This document shows positions 9,233 to 17,850 of a stretch of 48,369 bases of DNA, one piece after another. The first letter of the stretch is position 1. The number at the start of each line of letters is the position of its first letter. The notes below the pieces were generated by a model. The model worked only from the letters and a program-made list of their open reading frames with translations. It searched no databases and had not been told where the DNA came from. The DNA is taken from the NCBI GenBank assembly GCA_002433055.1, contig DJHJ01000046.1, positions 1-48,369 of the forward strand, read 5' to 3'. A program made the translations under genes and the position numbers. This stretch comes from Acidobacteriia bacterium UBA6623 (GTDB lineage: Bacteria > Acidobacteriota > Terriglobia > Bryobacterales > UBA6623).

Positions 9233-10906
9233 ATGCCAACTGGTGCAGAACTATTTGTTTCTTCGATCAAAAACCTTGGAGTAACCCACATATTCACGTT
9301 GGTCGGAGATCACTTGAATGAAGTGTTGCAGGTTGCTGACCGCGAAGGACTGTGTATCTACGACACGCGGCACGAATCAGCGGCTGTTCACATGGCCGAC
9401 GGATGGGGGAGAATAACGCGGACTCCAGGCATCTCACTTGTCACCGGAGGGCCTGGTCACACGAACTCCATCAGTGGTATTGCTACAGCAAATGCGACCG
9501 GGAGCCCAATCGTCTCAGTTAGTGGAATGAGTACTTCACAATTGCGTAACCGCAACGCATTCCAAGATATGGATCAGCTCTCGTTAGTACGCGGTATTAC
9601 AAAATATGCTGCTATTCCCAATCACGCAGGACAAATCCCTTTTCATGTCCAATGTGCTTACAGAGCAGCACTCACCGGCCGTCCAGGTGCAGCTCATCTT
9701 AGTGTCCCAGTCGATCTATTCACTGCAGTAGACGAACCCCAGTCGCCATTGCAAGATGATTCAGGCACAACCGGCCAACCACGGCCCGACTCCGCAGACA
9801 TCAATCGCACTATAGATCTTATAGATCAAGCCAAACGCCCGGTTGTAATAGCAGGTAGTGGAGCTTGGTTCGCCGACGCTGGAGCTCTACTTGAAGCATT
9901 TATTGAAAAGGCTGCCCTACCTTTGTTTACAATTTGCCTGGCTCGTGGACTTGTTCCAGATTCACATCCACTGTGTTTCGGATATGCCGATCCAACACTC
10001 AATCGAGCTGCCTCTGAAGCTTTCAAGGAAGCTGACCTTGTGCTGGTGCTAGGTAAAAAGATCGACTATAGGTTGCGCTTGGGTGGCCCAGGTCTTTTTT
10101 CCCCTGAGGCACAATTTATACAGGTTGACATACATTCTAAAGAACTGGGACTCAACCGTGATCTCGAAGTAGGCATGCCAGCAGATGTAAAATTGACTCT
10201 GGAAGATCTGTTGGATGCTCTGGGACGTCACAATGCTCCAGATCGCTCATCATGGTTAGCACAAATCAGTAAATCACGCGGATCTTGGAACCAGGAATTA
10301 TCTAAAGAAGCTGCCCAGCCTTCAGTGCCGATGCATCCACTGCATGTTTTTTCCGCTCTGCGTGATCTAGTGCCACAAGATGCGACACTTTGTTGGGACG
10401 GTGGTGATTTTGTCCATTGGGGCCGGTGTGCTCTTCCAGCACGGCTACCAATGCATTGGCTGCGGCTCGGCGCTCTAGCTGGCCTCGGAGTAGGTTTCCC
10501 AATAGCATTGACAGCACAGATTCTGAGGCCCAACTCTCGCTCAATCGTCTTCACCGGAGATGGCTCGCTAGGTTTTTACATCGCCGAAATGGATACAGCA
10601 GTCCGTTTCAATTTACCGGTGATCATAATTGTCGGCAACGATGGCGGTTGGGGCATTGAAAGAGAATTGCAACTCGGCCATTATGACAATCAAAAAACAG
10701 TTGCGTGCAATCTCAGGCGAACTCGCTATGATCTGGTGATGAAGGGTTTCGGTGGAGAGGGTGAATTCATTGAAACACCCGAACAAGTCGGGCCTGCATT
10801 TCAAAGGGCTCTAGCAAGTGATAAGCCCTATTTGCTGAACATCGATATCCAAGGTGTAGCGTCACCGTTTACGCAATATCAATTGGCACACAAAACGGTA
10901 AAATAA
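9233..10906 (+). CDS. Thiamine diphosphate-dependent enzyme, acetolactate synthase/2-hydroxyacyl-CoA lyase-like
   Basis: The 557-residue protein has the three-domain layout of the ThDP decarboxylase superfamily: a pyrimidine domain with the catalytic Glu48 in DTRHESAAVHMADG, a central domain (about 195-335), and a ThDP-binding domain with GDGSLGFYIAEMD starting at 442 and ending at VGND, the Mg-ThDP motif. The second-domain strand that reads FDDR in many acetolactate synthases is here KIDYR, and no regulatory subunit (ilvN) is adjacent, so it is probably not a biosynthetic acetolactate synthase. A carboligase or decarboxylase acting on a 2-keto acid or acyl-CoA is likely; the substrate cannot be inferred. 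The metallopeptidase gene follows 58 bases downstream. Confidence 0.82.
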   Translation: MPTGAELFVSSIKNLGVTHIFTLVGDHLNEVLQVADREGLCIYDTRHESAAVHMADGWGRITRTPGISLVTGGPGHTNSISGIATANATGSPIVSVSGMSTSQLRNRNAFQDMDQLSLVRGITKYAAIPNHAGQIPFHVQCAYRAALTGRPGAAHLSVPVDLFTAVDEPQSPLQDDSGTTGQPRPDSADINRTIDLIDQAKRPVVIAGSGAWFADAGALLEAFIEKAALPLFTICLARGLVPDSHPLCFGYADPTLNRAASEAFKEADLVLVLGKKIDYRLRLGGPGLFSPEAQFIQVDIHSKELGLNRDLEVGMPADVKLTLEDLLDALGRHNAPDRSSWLAQISKSRGSWNQELSKEAAQPSVPMHPLHVFSALRDLVPQDATLCWDGGDFVHWGRCALPARLPMHWLRLGALAGLGVGFPIALTAQILRPNSRSIVFTGDGSLGFYIAEMDTAVRFNLPVIIIVGNDGGWGIERELQLGHYDNQKTVACNLRRTRYDLVMKGFGGEGEFIETPEQVGPAFQRALASDKPYLLNIDIQGVASPFTQYQLAHKTVK

Positions 10907-10964
10907 GAAGTTGGCAGACACTAACACGAACACCAATTCGAATTAGAAAACTGAGGAGGTCTCA

Positions 10965-11657
10965 ATGTTCTTCGATCCTTTATATTTGGCATTCATGCTT
11001 CCAGGGTTAGCACTTTCTCTCTGGGCAAACTTTCGTACAAAATCAGCCTTTAAAAAATACTCCAAAATACCTTCAGCGGCAGGCCTTTCAGGGGCACAAG
11101 CAGCTCAACGATTGCTTGACAGTGCCGGCATTGACACTGTCCGCGTAATTCGAACTAAAGGCTTTTTGTCTGACCACTACAACCCAATCAATAAGACCTT
11201 GGCGCTCTCAGAAGAAGTACACGATTCACACTCACTCTCGGCGATTGGTGTCGCTACGCACGAGGCTGGCCATGCCATTCAGCATGCCCGAAACTATGGA
11301 CCCCTTTGGATACGTTCAATGCTGGTACCCACGGCCAATATTGGATCTTCAGTCGGTTACATTGTGATGGCTATCGGTCTTTTTATGGCCTCCCAGAACA
11401 TGGTTTTGGTTGGTGCCGTTCTCTTTTCTGCAGTTTTGCTTTTTCAGATCGTGACCCTCCCAGTCGAGTTTGATGCAACTCGCCGTGCTAAAGAATTAGT
11501 AGTCGCGCAAGGGATCATCTCACCCCATGAACGAAAAGGGGTGGATCGTGTACTGAATGCAGCTGCGATGACTTATGTAGCAGCTGCAGTCAGCACTCTG
11601 TTCACACTGCTGTACTTCTTACTGCGGTCCGGCTTACTGGGTAGCAACGACGATTAA
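10965..11657 (+). CDS. Membrane neutral zinc metallopeptidase, YugP family
   Basis: The 230-residue protein matches the Zn_peptidase_2 (YugP) family: an N-terminal membrane helix (residues 5-22), the gluzincin-type motif HEAGH at 99-103 in ATHEAGHAIQHA, then two to three further membrane segments (about 120-165 and 205-225). The conserved LPVEFDATRRAKE stretch follows the second pair of helices. A strong Shine-Dalgarno GAGGAGGT precedes the ATG. Family members are membrane proteases of poorly known substrate. It follows the ThDP enzyme gene in the same direction and converges with gyrA. Confidence 0.88.
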   Translation: MFFDPLYLAFMLPGLALSLWANFRTKSAFKKYSKIPSAAGLSGAQAAQRLLDSAGIDTVRVIRTKGFLSDHYNPINKTLALSEEVHDSHSLSAIGVATHEAGHAIQHARNYGPLWIRSMLVPTANIGSSVGYIVMAIGLFMASQNMVLVGAVLFSAVLLFQIVTLPVEFDATRRAKELVVAQGIISPHERKGVDRVLNAAAMTYVAAAVSTLFTLLYFLLRSGLLGSNDD

Positions 11658-11681
11658 GCAAAGGCCGTCTTGTGAGCATTG

Positions 11682-11710
11682 CAGAATTGCATTCACTGGA
11701 AGCAATTCTG
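11682..11710. terminator. Hairpin between convergent peptidase gene and gyrA
   Basis: CAGAATTGC (11682-11690) and GCAATTCTG (11702-11710) form a perfect 9-bp stem with an 11-base loop in the 119-base gap between two convergent genes. No T-tract follows on either strand, so it is not a standard intrinsic terminator. It could still pause polymerase or protect 3' ends. Confidence 0.35.
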
Positions 11711-11776
11711 GGGCCAAGTAGAAGCCTATGATTCGTTTTGTGATTTGGCTCAGGAAGCTTCCCTGATCTCTGGAAA

Positions 11777-14296
11777 CTAAACCAGTGCTGTTTGCTCTGG
11801 TGAGCCATTTGCATTGCTCTGGTCGTCTTCTGATATCGGAACGACACACGCTGCTGCAATCTGATCGCCGTCCTGAACGTTTACCAGCGTGACACCTTGG
11901 GCTGAGCGTCCAGTAGCACGGATCTTGTCTGCCTCGATTCGGATAATCTTTCCAGCACGGGTAATTAAAATCAAATCAACATCTTTAGCCACGTTCATGA
12001 TTGATACAACGTTACCGTTGCGCTTCGTGGTCTTGATGTTTATAACCCCTTTGCCTCCTCGCTGAGTTAGACGGTATTGGTCAATCTTAGTACGCTTACC
12101 AAAACCGTTCTCAGTAACACTGAGAATAAGCACATCTTCCGGCACGGCAATCATTCCGATGACATGATCGTCATCGTCAAGTCTAATAGCTCTCACGCCA
12201 CGAGCTGGCCTACCCATTGCTCGAACTGCATCTTCATGAAAGCGAATTGCCTTACCTCGGTGGGTAGCCACAAAAATTTCTTGCCCTGGATCAGTTAATC
12301 CAGCCGAGATTAATTCATCCCCCTCATCAAGCCCCAGGGCTATGATTCCTCGCGAAAGGGGACGCTTGAAAACACTTAAATCGCACTTTTTAATAACTCC
12401 CCTACGCGTCGCCATAACTATATAGCGACCCTCCGTAAACTGTCTCACTGGTAGAAAAGCCTGCACGGTTTCATCAGGCTGAAAGTTCAACAAGTTGACG
12501 ATATTTTTGCCACGTCCAGTGATTCCTACATCTGGGATATCGTAAATGCGTAGCCAATACACCCGCCCAAGGTTGGTGAAGACAAGAAAATAGGAATGAG
12601 TTGATCCAATCTCGAGTCGTTCCACAAAATCGTCAGTGCGGGTTCCCATCCCAATACGACCTCTACCCCCACGACTTTGCTGGCGATAAGTTGTAACGGG
12701 GGTACGTTTCAGGTAGGAGTTGTGAGTAACCGTGATAACAACATCCTCATCTGCTATCAAGTCTTCCATTGACATCTGCGAGACCGGGGGACCAATTTCG
12801 GTGCGTCGCTCGTCTGCAAATTTTTTCTTAATCTCTCGCAACTCTTTTATGACGACTTTGCGCAAAACTGCATCAGACTCAAGTATTTCGAGATACGATG
12901 CAATCTTCTTTTGGATCTCCCCTAATTCATCCAAAATCTTTTGTTGTTCCATCGCCGTCAGACGCTGTAGCTGCAGTTCGATGATTGCTTGTGCCTGACG
13001 ATCAGTAAATTCAAACCGTTCCATCAGGGCCTGTCGTGCCGCGGCAGGACTCTTTGATTGTCGAATGAGTTGAATGACCTCGTCCAAATGTTCCAACGCC
13101 TTCTGGAATCCCAGCAAGGCGTGCTCACGGTCGCGAGCCTTACCCAATAGGTATTGTGTTCGGCGACTGACAACCTCAATGCGATGGCCCACAAACAGTC
13201 GTAAGTAGTCGAGCAGGCTTAGTTCTCGTGGTTGTCCATCTACGATAGCCAGGACATTAATACCAAAACCGGTCTGTAGTTGCGTATGTTTATAGAGATT
13301 GTTGAGGACAACCTCGGGCTGCTCTCCGCGTTTGAGCTCGAAGACAATACGCATACCATCGCGGTCACTTTCATCCCAGATATTAGAAATGCCTTCGATT
13401 TTCTTGTCGTTCACCAATGCAGCAGTATGTTCAATGAGCCTAGACTTGTTGACTTGATAAGGGATCTCACTAACTACAATTTGTTGTCGGTTGCCTTTTT
13501 CTTCAATCTCCGCCTTAGCGCGGGTCGTGACATGACCACGGCCGGTCCTATAAGCATTAACTATCCCTTCCGTTCCACAGATCGTTCCACCGGTTGGAAA
13601 ATCAGGGCCATGAACAATTTCAAGCAAAGGACTGAGGTCAACCTTAGGCCGCTGCACAACCGTTATGGCAGCGTCGATTATCTCCCCAAGATTGTGTGGT
13701 GGAATATTGGTTGCCATCCCGACTGCTATCCCTGTACCGCCGTTGACGAACAAAGTTGGCACGGCAGCGGGAAGGCACTCGGGCTCTTCAGTCGTATCGT
13801 CGTAATTTGGTCTAAAGTCGACAGTGTCCTTGTCGATGTCGTCTAGTATTGCTTCTGAAAGAGCTGTTAGACGAGCTTCTGTGTAGCGCATCGCCGCCGG
13901 AGGATCACCATCTACTGAACCAAAGTTGCCCTGTCCATCAACAAGGCGACAGCGCATCGAAAAGCTCTGTGCCATACGCACCAGAGTGTCGTAAATCGAA
14001 GAATCACCATGCGGATGGTAATTCCCCATCACTTCACCGACAATCTTGGCAGACTTGCGAAATCCGCGATTGGATCTCAGGCCTGCTTCGAGCATCCCAT
14101 AGAGAATGCGTCTCTGCACCGGCTTAAGGCCATCACGAACATCTGGCAAAGCCCGTCCGATAATCACACTCATCGCATAGTCGAGATAGGACTTCTTCAT
14201 CTCGACTTCTATGTCTATCGGGATTAGATTCTGCGGCGGGGAACCGTTGCCCCCAAGGGACAATTGTTCGGGGCTGGGAGAAGGCTGCTCAGCCAA
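11777..14296 (-). CDS. gyrA: DNA gyrase subunit A
   Basis: The 839-residue protein is the breakage-reunion subunit of gyrase, which introduces negative supercoils together with GyrB. The catalytic tyrosine is Tyr138 in AAMRYTEARL. The quinolone region reads HPHGDSSIYD, with the serine (Ser99) and aspartate (Asp103) of susceptible enzymes. The C-terminal beta-pinwheel begins with a canonical GyrA box, QSRGGRG at 540-546, which separates GyrA from ParC. Translation appears to begin at a TTG (14296) with GGAAG upstream; it is needed to keep the roughly 30 residues before KKSYLDYAM. An acidic tail ends the protein. gyrB is not adjacent. Confidence 0.96.
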   Translation of the reverse strand: MAEQPSPSPEQLSLGGNGSPPQNLIPIDIEVEMKKSYLDYAMSVIIGRALPDVRDGLKPVQRRILYGMLEAGLRSNRGFRKSAKIVGEVMGNYHPHGDSSIYDTLVRMAQSFSMRCRLVDGQGNFGSVDGDPPAAMRYTEARLTALSEAILDDIDKDTVDFRPNYDDTTEEPECLPAAVPTLFVNGGTGIAVGMATNIPPHNLGEIIDAAITVVQRPKVDLSPLLEIVHGPDFPTGGTICGTEGIVNAYRTGRGHVTTRAKAEIEEKGNRQQIVVSEIPYQVNKSRLIEHTAALVNDKKIEGISNIWDESDRDGMRIVFELKRGEQPEVVLNNLYKHTQLQTGFGINVLAIVDGQPRELSLLDYLRLFVGHRIEVVSRRTQYLLGKARDREHALLGFQKALEHLDEVIQLIRQSKSPAAARQALMERFEFTDRQAQAIIELQLQRLTAMEQQKILDELGEIQKKIASYLEILESDAVLRKVVIKELREIKKKFADERRTEIGPPVSQMSMEDLIADEDVVITVTHNSYLKRTPVTTYRQQSRGGRGRIGMGTRTDDFVERLEIGSTHSYFLVFTNLGRVYWLRIYDIPDVGITGRGKNIVNLLNFQPDETVQAFLPVRQFTEGRYIVMATRRGVIKKCDLSVFKRPLSRGIIALGLDEGDELISAGLTDPGQEIFVATHRGKAIRFHEDAVRAMGRPARGVRAIRLDDDDHVIGMIAVPEDVLILSVTENGFGKRTKIDQYRLTQRGGKGVINIKTTKRNGNVVSIMNVAKDVDLILITRAGKIIRIEADKIRATGRSAQGVTLVNVQDGDQIAAACVVPISEDDQSNANGSPEQTALV

Positions 14297-14600
14297 AAAA
14301 ACTTCCTTTCGTTAGAGAGTAAAGAACCAGGTAAGTTACTCATTTATTGTACCGTAGAGTGACTTTACCCTGTGATTAAACTTAGCCCAAAAATAACTAA
14401 TAAATAGTGCAGAAGTGGCAATATAGCCTAATTTTTAGTATTGGATCGTAGAGGGGTGCGCACAAGAGGGCTACAATGCTTGCCAGTCATCGCAACTCCG
14501 GCCTTATTGCATCCAAAAAACTACATCTCCAGATTTGTCTGATACATGTATTTCCGACAAGGGTACAACCATGATAGGGTGTTGACTTCTTTCTTAGATT
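14297..14600. other. Intergenic region between divergent gyrA and DASS transporter
   Basis: About 300 bases with no gene. A TACAAT -10-like hexamer lies on the minus strand at 14351-14346 and could serve gyrA, but no good -35 sits 16-18 bases upstream of it. On the plus strand a TTGACT occurs only about 20 bases before the transporter ATG, too close to act as its -35. No RNA gene was recognised. Confidence 0.4.
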
Positions 14601-16166
14601 ATGAAAATACCCTCACCAACCATCGAACAAACCTATGGGTTGCGCCAACAGATCGGTTTAGTGCTAGGACTATTGTCGTTTGTAGTTCTTCTACTAATTC
14701 GGACACCAAATGGAATGTCCCTTGTCGCACAGCACACTGCAGCAGTTGCAACACTGATGGCCATCTGGTGGATTACTGAAGCTGCCCCCATACCCGTTAC
14801 AGCACTACTGCCTTTAGCTCTCTACCCAGCTCTAGGTATCATGCCCAGCAGCCAAGTTGGGCCATATTATGGTCATCACATCATTTTTCTGTTCATAGGT
14901 GGCTTTGTAATAGCCACGGCCATGGCAAAGTGGAATCTACATCGTCGTGTAGCACTTGGAACCATCAAAGTTTTCGGGGCTGAACCTCACAGGCTCGTAT
15001 TAGGCTTCATGTGTGCAACGGCGTTTCTTTCGATGTGGATTTCTAACACTGCTACCACAATGATGATGCTGCCAATAGCACTTGCGGTAGTTAATCAATT
15101 GGCCGCATTAGCACAAATAGAGGGTGTACCCGAAGAAGAGGCCCCAAGCCAGGTACATCACACATTCGGGCTTATTCTGCTCCTCGCAATCGCTTATTCC
15201 GCGAGTGTCGGTGGTGTCGGAACATTGATTGGCTCGCCCACCACGGTTGCTTTTATTGGTTTTGCACAGGAACAATTTCCAACCGAGCCATCCATCGCCT
15301 TCGCAGACTGGAGTATGCTTTGCATCCCCATTGTCGTGATATTCCTTCCGATAATGTGGCTCTATCTTTGCCGCTTCGGTGCAGAGATCCCTCTCAGTCG
15401 TATACGGTTCCACACGGGGCAAGACGTTATAGCAAACGAATTAAAGCGACTGGGCCCAATGCGTCAACCCGAAAAAGTTGTCCTGGGAGTTGCGGTGTTG
15501 ACCTCTCTGCTGTGGGTTTTTCGCAACCCGTTAAGACTAGGTGACATAGTTGTTCCAGGCTGGTCGAGTGTGTTCTCGACTCCCGGCAGCTTACACGACT
15601 CCACCGTTGCCATCGCCATGGCTATCCTACTGTGTCTGCTGCCCGCTCGAGATGACAGTGTTCATGATTCGCCACGCTTACAATTCATAGTCGATTGGGC
15701 CACAATTCAGAAAGGTGTGCCTTGGGGTATTGTGATCCTCTTAGGTGGCGGTTTTGCTCTAGCATCAGGAATCCAGGACAGCGGCTTAGCAACCTGGTTA
15801 GGATCACATCTGAGTATCGTTGGGGGATTGCCTGTCTGGGTACTGGTGCCAGCAACTTGTTTGCTGGCAGTATTATTGACCGAGGCCACCTCAAATGTTG
15901 CAACAATTCTGATGATTTCACCAGTGTTAGCAGCAACAGCCACTGAAATAGGGGTCCACCCCTACCTACTACTAATACCAGCAGCAGTGATCGCATCCTT
16001 TGCCTTTATGTTGCCGGTTGCAACTCCACCGAACGCTATAGTCTTCAGTAGTGGCTGGATAACAATTCCGCGTATGTTTCGTGCCGGCTTGGTACTGGAT
16101 TTAATCGCGCTACTAATCGTCCCACTGATGATCTACTTCATCGGATCCTGGATGTTTCCGTTTTAA
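14601..16166 (+). CDS. DASS/SLC13 family sodium:dicarboxylate or anion symporter
   Basis: The 521-residue integral membrane protein has about 12 hydrophobic segments and the paired DASS signatures: WISNTATTMMMLPIAL in the first half and TEATSNVATILMISPVL in the second, each carrying the SNT/SNV carboxylate- and sodium-binding motif. The loop ATPPNAIVFSSG near the C-terminus is the family signature PROSITE region. These proteins import C4 dicarboxylates, citrate or sulfate with sodium. The window also encodes fumarase, but 11 kb away. No Shine-Dalgarno sequence is visible before the ATG. It converges with glyA. Confidence 0.92.
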   Translation: MKIPSPTIEQTYGLRQQIGLVLGLLSFVVLLLIRTPNGMSLVAQHTAAVATLMAIWWITEAAPIPVTALLPLALYPALGIMPSSQVGPYYGHHIIFLFIGGFVIATAMAKWNLHRRVALGTIKVFGAEPHRLVLGFMCATAFLSMWISNTATTMMMLPIALAVVNQLAALAQIEGVPEEEAPSQVHHTFGLILLLAIAYSASVGGVGTLIGSPTTVAFIGFAQEQFPTEPSIAFADWSMLCIPIVVIFLPIMWLYLCRFGAEIPLSRIRFHTGQDVIANELKRLGPMRQPEKVVLGVAVLTSLLWVFRNPLRLGDIVVPGWSSVFSTPGSLHDSTVAIAMAILLCLLPARDDSVHDSPRLQFIVDWATIQKGVPWGIVILLGGGFALASGIQDSGLATWLGSHLSIVGGLPVWVLVPATCLLAVLLTEATSNVATILMISPVLAATATEIGVHPYLLLIPAAVIASFAFMLPVATPPNAIVFSSGWITIPRMFRAGLVLDLIALLIVPLMIYFIGSWMFPF

Positions 16167-16200
16167 CGAAACATAATTTCAGCAAGGCAATAGCTGTTGA

Positions 16201-17466
16201 TCAGTCACTGATCCCTGGTACAGGAAATTTGCCGCACAAATTCTCAACCTCAGTCTTCATAGCTTCAAGGGCTGACTGGTCGTCGTACCGTTTCAGCGCT
16301 TCGGAGATCCACACACCTAGCTTTTTCATATCTTCTCCCTCCATACCCCGAGTTGTCGCCGCCGGCGTTCCCAAGCGGATACCACTAGGGCGGAGTGGAG
16401 GGTTCGGATCATCCGGAATCACCTGCTTATTAGTAGTAATGGAGATTGAATCAAGGGTCTCTTCCGCAACACGCCCATTGATTCCAAAACTCTTCACTGT
16501 GTCAATCACCATCATGTGATTCTCCGTGCCACCTGTGACAAGCTCGGAGCCATTAGCTAAAAGTGTCTTCGCCAGCACTTGGGCATTGTTTAGAACTTGT
16601 CGACAGTAATCAGCGTATTCGGGCTGCAGAGCTTTACCTAACGTTATTGCGACACCAGCCACAGCATTCATGTGCGGCCCCCCCTGCAACCCTGGAAAAA
16701 CACTCTTGTCGATTATCCTTGCGTGTTGCTCCTTGCAAAGAATCATTCCTCCGCGAGGCCCTCGCATTGATTTGTGGGTAGTGGTCGTGACGAAATCGAA
16801 TCCAGCATCACACGGATTGCGCATTGCACCACCAGCGATCAAACCACCAATGTGCGAAACATCGGCCATCGTCAACGCTCCAACCTGATCGGCAATTTCT
16901 TTGAATCGCAAGTAATCATAGTCACGTGGATACGATGAATAACCACATAGGACCATCTTGGGTTTGGCCTCTACTGCTGTCTTAAGAAGTTCATCGAAGT
17001 CGATACTTCCCTGCTGTTCAGGTCGTGTCTTATAACGGACAAAATTGTAGATTTTACCCATATGTGAAACGGGGGCTCCGTGGGTTAAATGCCCACCGTG
17101 GGAGAGATCCATTCCGAGAACTGTATCTCCTGGCCTAAGGAAAGCCATATAAACCGCTTGATTCATAGGAGATCCAGAAAGTGGCTGAACATTGGCATGT
17201 TCAGCCCGGAACAACTGCTTAGCGCGATCACGAGCAACGTTCTCGATGATATCGGTAAATTGCTGTCCTCCGTAATAGCGGCGACCGGGGTAACCTTCTG
17301 AGTACTTGTTGGTAAAAACTGACCCTAACGCAGCTAGCACTTCCGGGTAGGTATAGTTTTCTGACGGGATCAATTCAATACCCGCTTGCTGACGCTTCTC
17401 TTCACCAATAAGCGCTTCGTAAATGGCTAAGTCGTTGTCTTGCAGTAGATCGCGATTGCTATTCAT
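16201..17466 (-). CDS. glyA: Serine hydroxymethyltransferase
   Basis: The PLP enzyme interconverts serine and glycine with tetrahydrofolate, feeding one-carbon metabolism. The PLP lysine lies in TTTHKSMRGPRGG; other family motifs are ELIPSENYTYPEV near the N-terminus, YSEGYPGRRYYGG and DVSHIGGLIAGG. The frame extends to 17496, but the ATG at 17466 (MNSNRDLLQ) has GGAG nine bases upstream and gives 421 residues, matching bacterial enzymes. It diverges from the S1 gene with about 380 bases between them. It is a single-gene unit facing the DASS transporter. Confidence 0.96.
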   Translation of the reverse strand: MNSNRDLLQDNDLAIYEALIGEEKRQQAGIELIPSENYTYPEVLAALGSVFTNKYSEGYPGRRYYGGQQFTDIIENVARDRAKQLFRAEHANVQPLSGSPMNQAVYMAFLRPGDTVLGMDLSHGGHLTHGAPVSHMGKIYNFVRYKTRPEQQGSIDFDELLKTAVEAKPKMVLCGYSSYPRDYDYLRFKEIADQVGALTMADVSHIGGLIAGGAMRNPCDAGFDFVTTTTHKSMRGPRGGMILCKEQHARIIDKSVFPGLQGGPHMNAVAGVAITLGKALQPEYADYCRQVLNNAQVLAKTLLANGSELVTGGTENHMMVIDTVKSFGINGRVAEETLDSISITTNKQVIPDDPNPPLRPSGIRLGTPAATTRGMEGEDMKKLGVWISEALKRYDDQSALEAMKTEVENLCGKFPVPGISD

Positions 17467-17584
17467 TACAAATGGCTCCACGCTTAAGAGTAACAATTAC
17501 GCAAGATGAACTAAAAGGCGTCCAATACTCCTCACTGACGGAAAGTTTTCCATGGATCCACAATTCAGGTATTAGCCAGAGTCA

Positions 17585-17614
17585 TTGACATTACGCAGAA
17601 AGCTCCGCTATAGT
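17585..17614 (+). promoter_or_regulatory. Strong sigma70-like promoter upstream of the S1 gene
   Basis: TTGACA (17585-17590) and TATAGT (17609-17614) are separated by 18 bases, close to the consensus. Predicted transcription begins near 17621, giving a leader of about 230 nt before the S1 start. The leader contains a potential stem, GGTGGG (17645-17650) with CCCACC (17670-17675), and a small ORF. A long leader on an S1 gene fits known autogenous control of ribosomal protein S1, but the details here are inference. Confidence 0.7.
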
Positions 17615-17787
17615 GAACGCCGCTGTAGCGCGTGAGTGACTCTAGGTGGGGAATGATGAGGTTACAGGTCCCACCAAAACAGAAGATTTAGGACGCCGAT
17701 TTGTAGCCACTGGCCTGGTTTTTTGTGTGACGCAAAACGGTAAGCCTGGTCTCTAATACACAGAGCACAACACAGAGGGGCACCTAC

Positions 17788-17850
17788 ATGGACTGCTCGA
17801 CATTGAGATCACCTAGCCAAGACAGGACTGATGAGAGGGGTTACAGTTAA
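17788..17850 (+). CDS. Candidate 20-residue leader peptide overlapping the S1 start
   Basis: An ATG at 17788 has its own Shine-Dalgarno GAGGGG seven bases upstream. The frame runs 20 codons and ends in a TAA that shares two bases with the S1 ATG (TAATG). The encoded peptide begins MDCSTLRSPS and ends DERGYS. The S1 ribosome site, a second GAGGGG, lies inside this ORF. Ribosomes finishing the leader could re-initiate on the S1 frame, or mask its start. No homologue is known to me; chance occurrence is possible. Confidence 0.4.
   Translation: MDCSTLRSPSQDRTDERGYS

Noticed and set aside
9233..10906. Biosynthetic acetolactate synthase (ilvB)
   Set aside because: No ilvN or ilvC is near, and the motif that reads FDDR in many of those enzymes is different.
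13280..13846. 188-codon open frame on the plus strand inside gyrA
   Set aside because: It is antisense to conserved gyrA coding sequence and its product has no recognisable domain.
11777..14296. Topoisomerase IV subunit A (parC) instead of gyrA
   Set aside because: A GyrA box, QSRGGRG at residues 540-546, is present, which ParC lacks.
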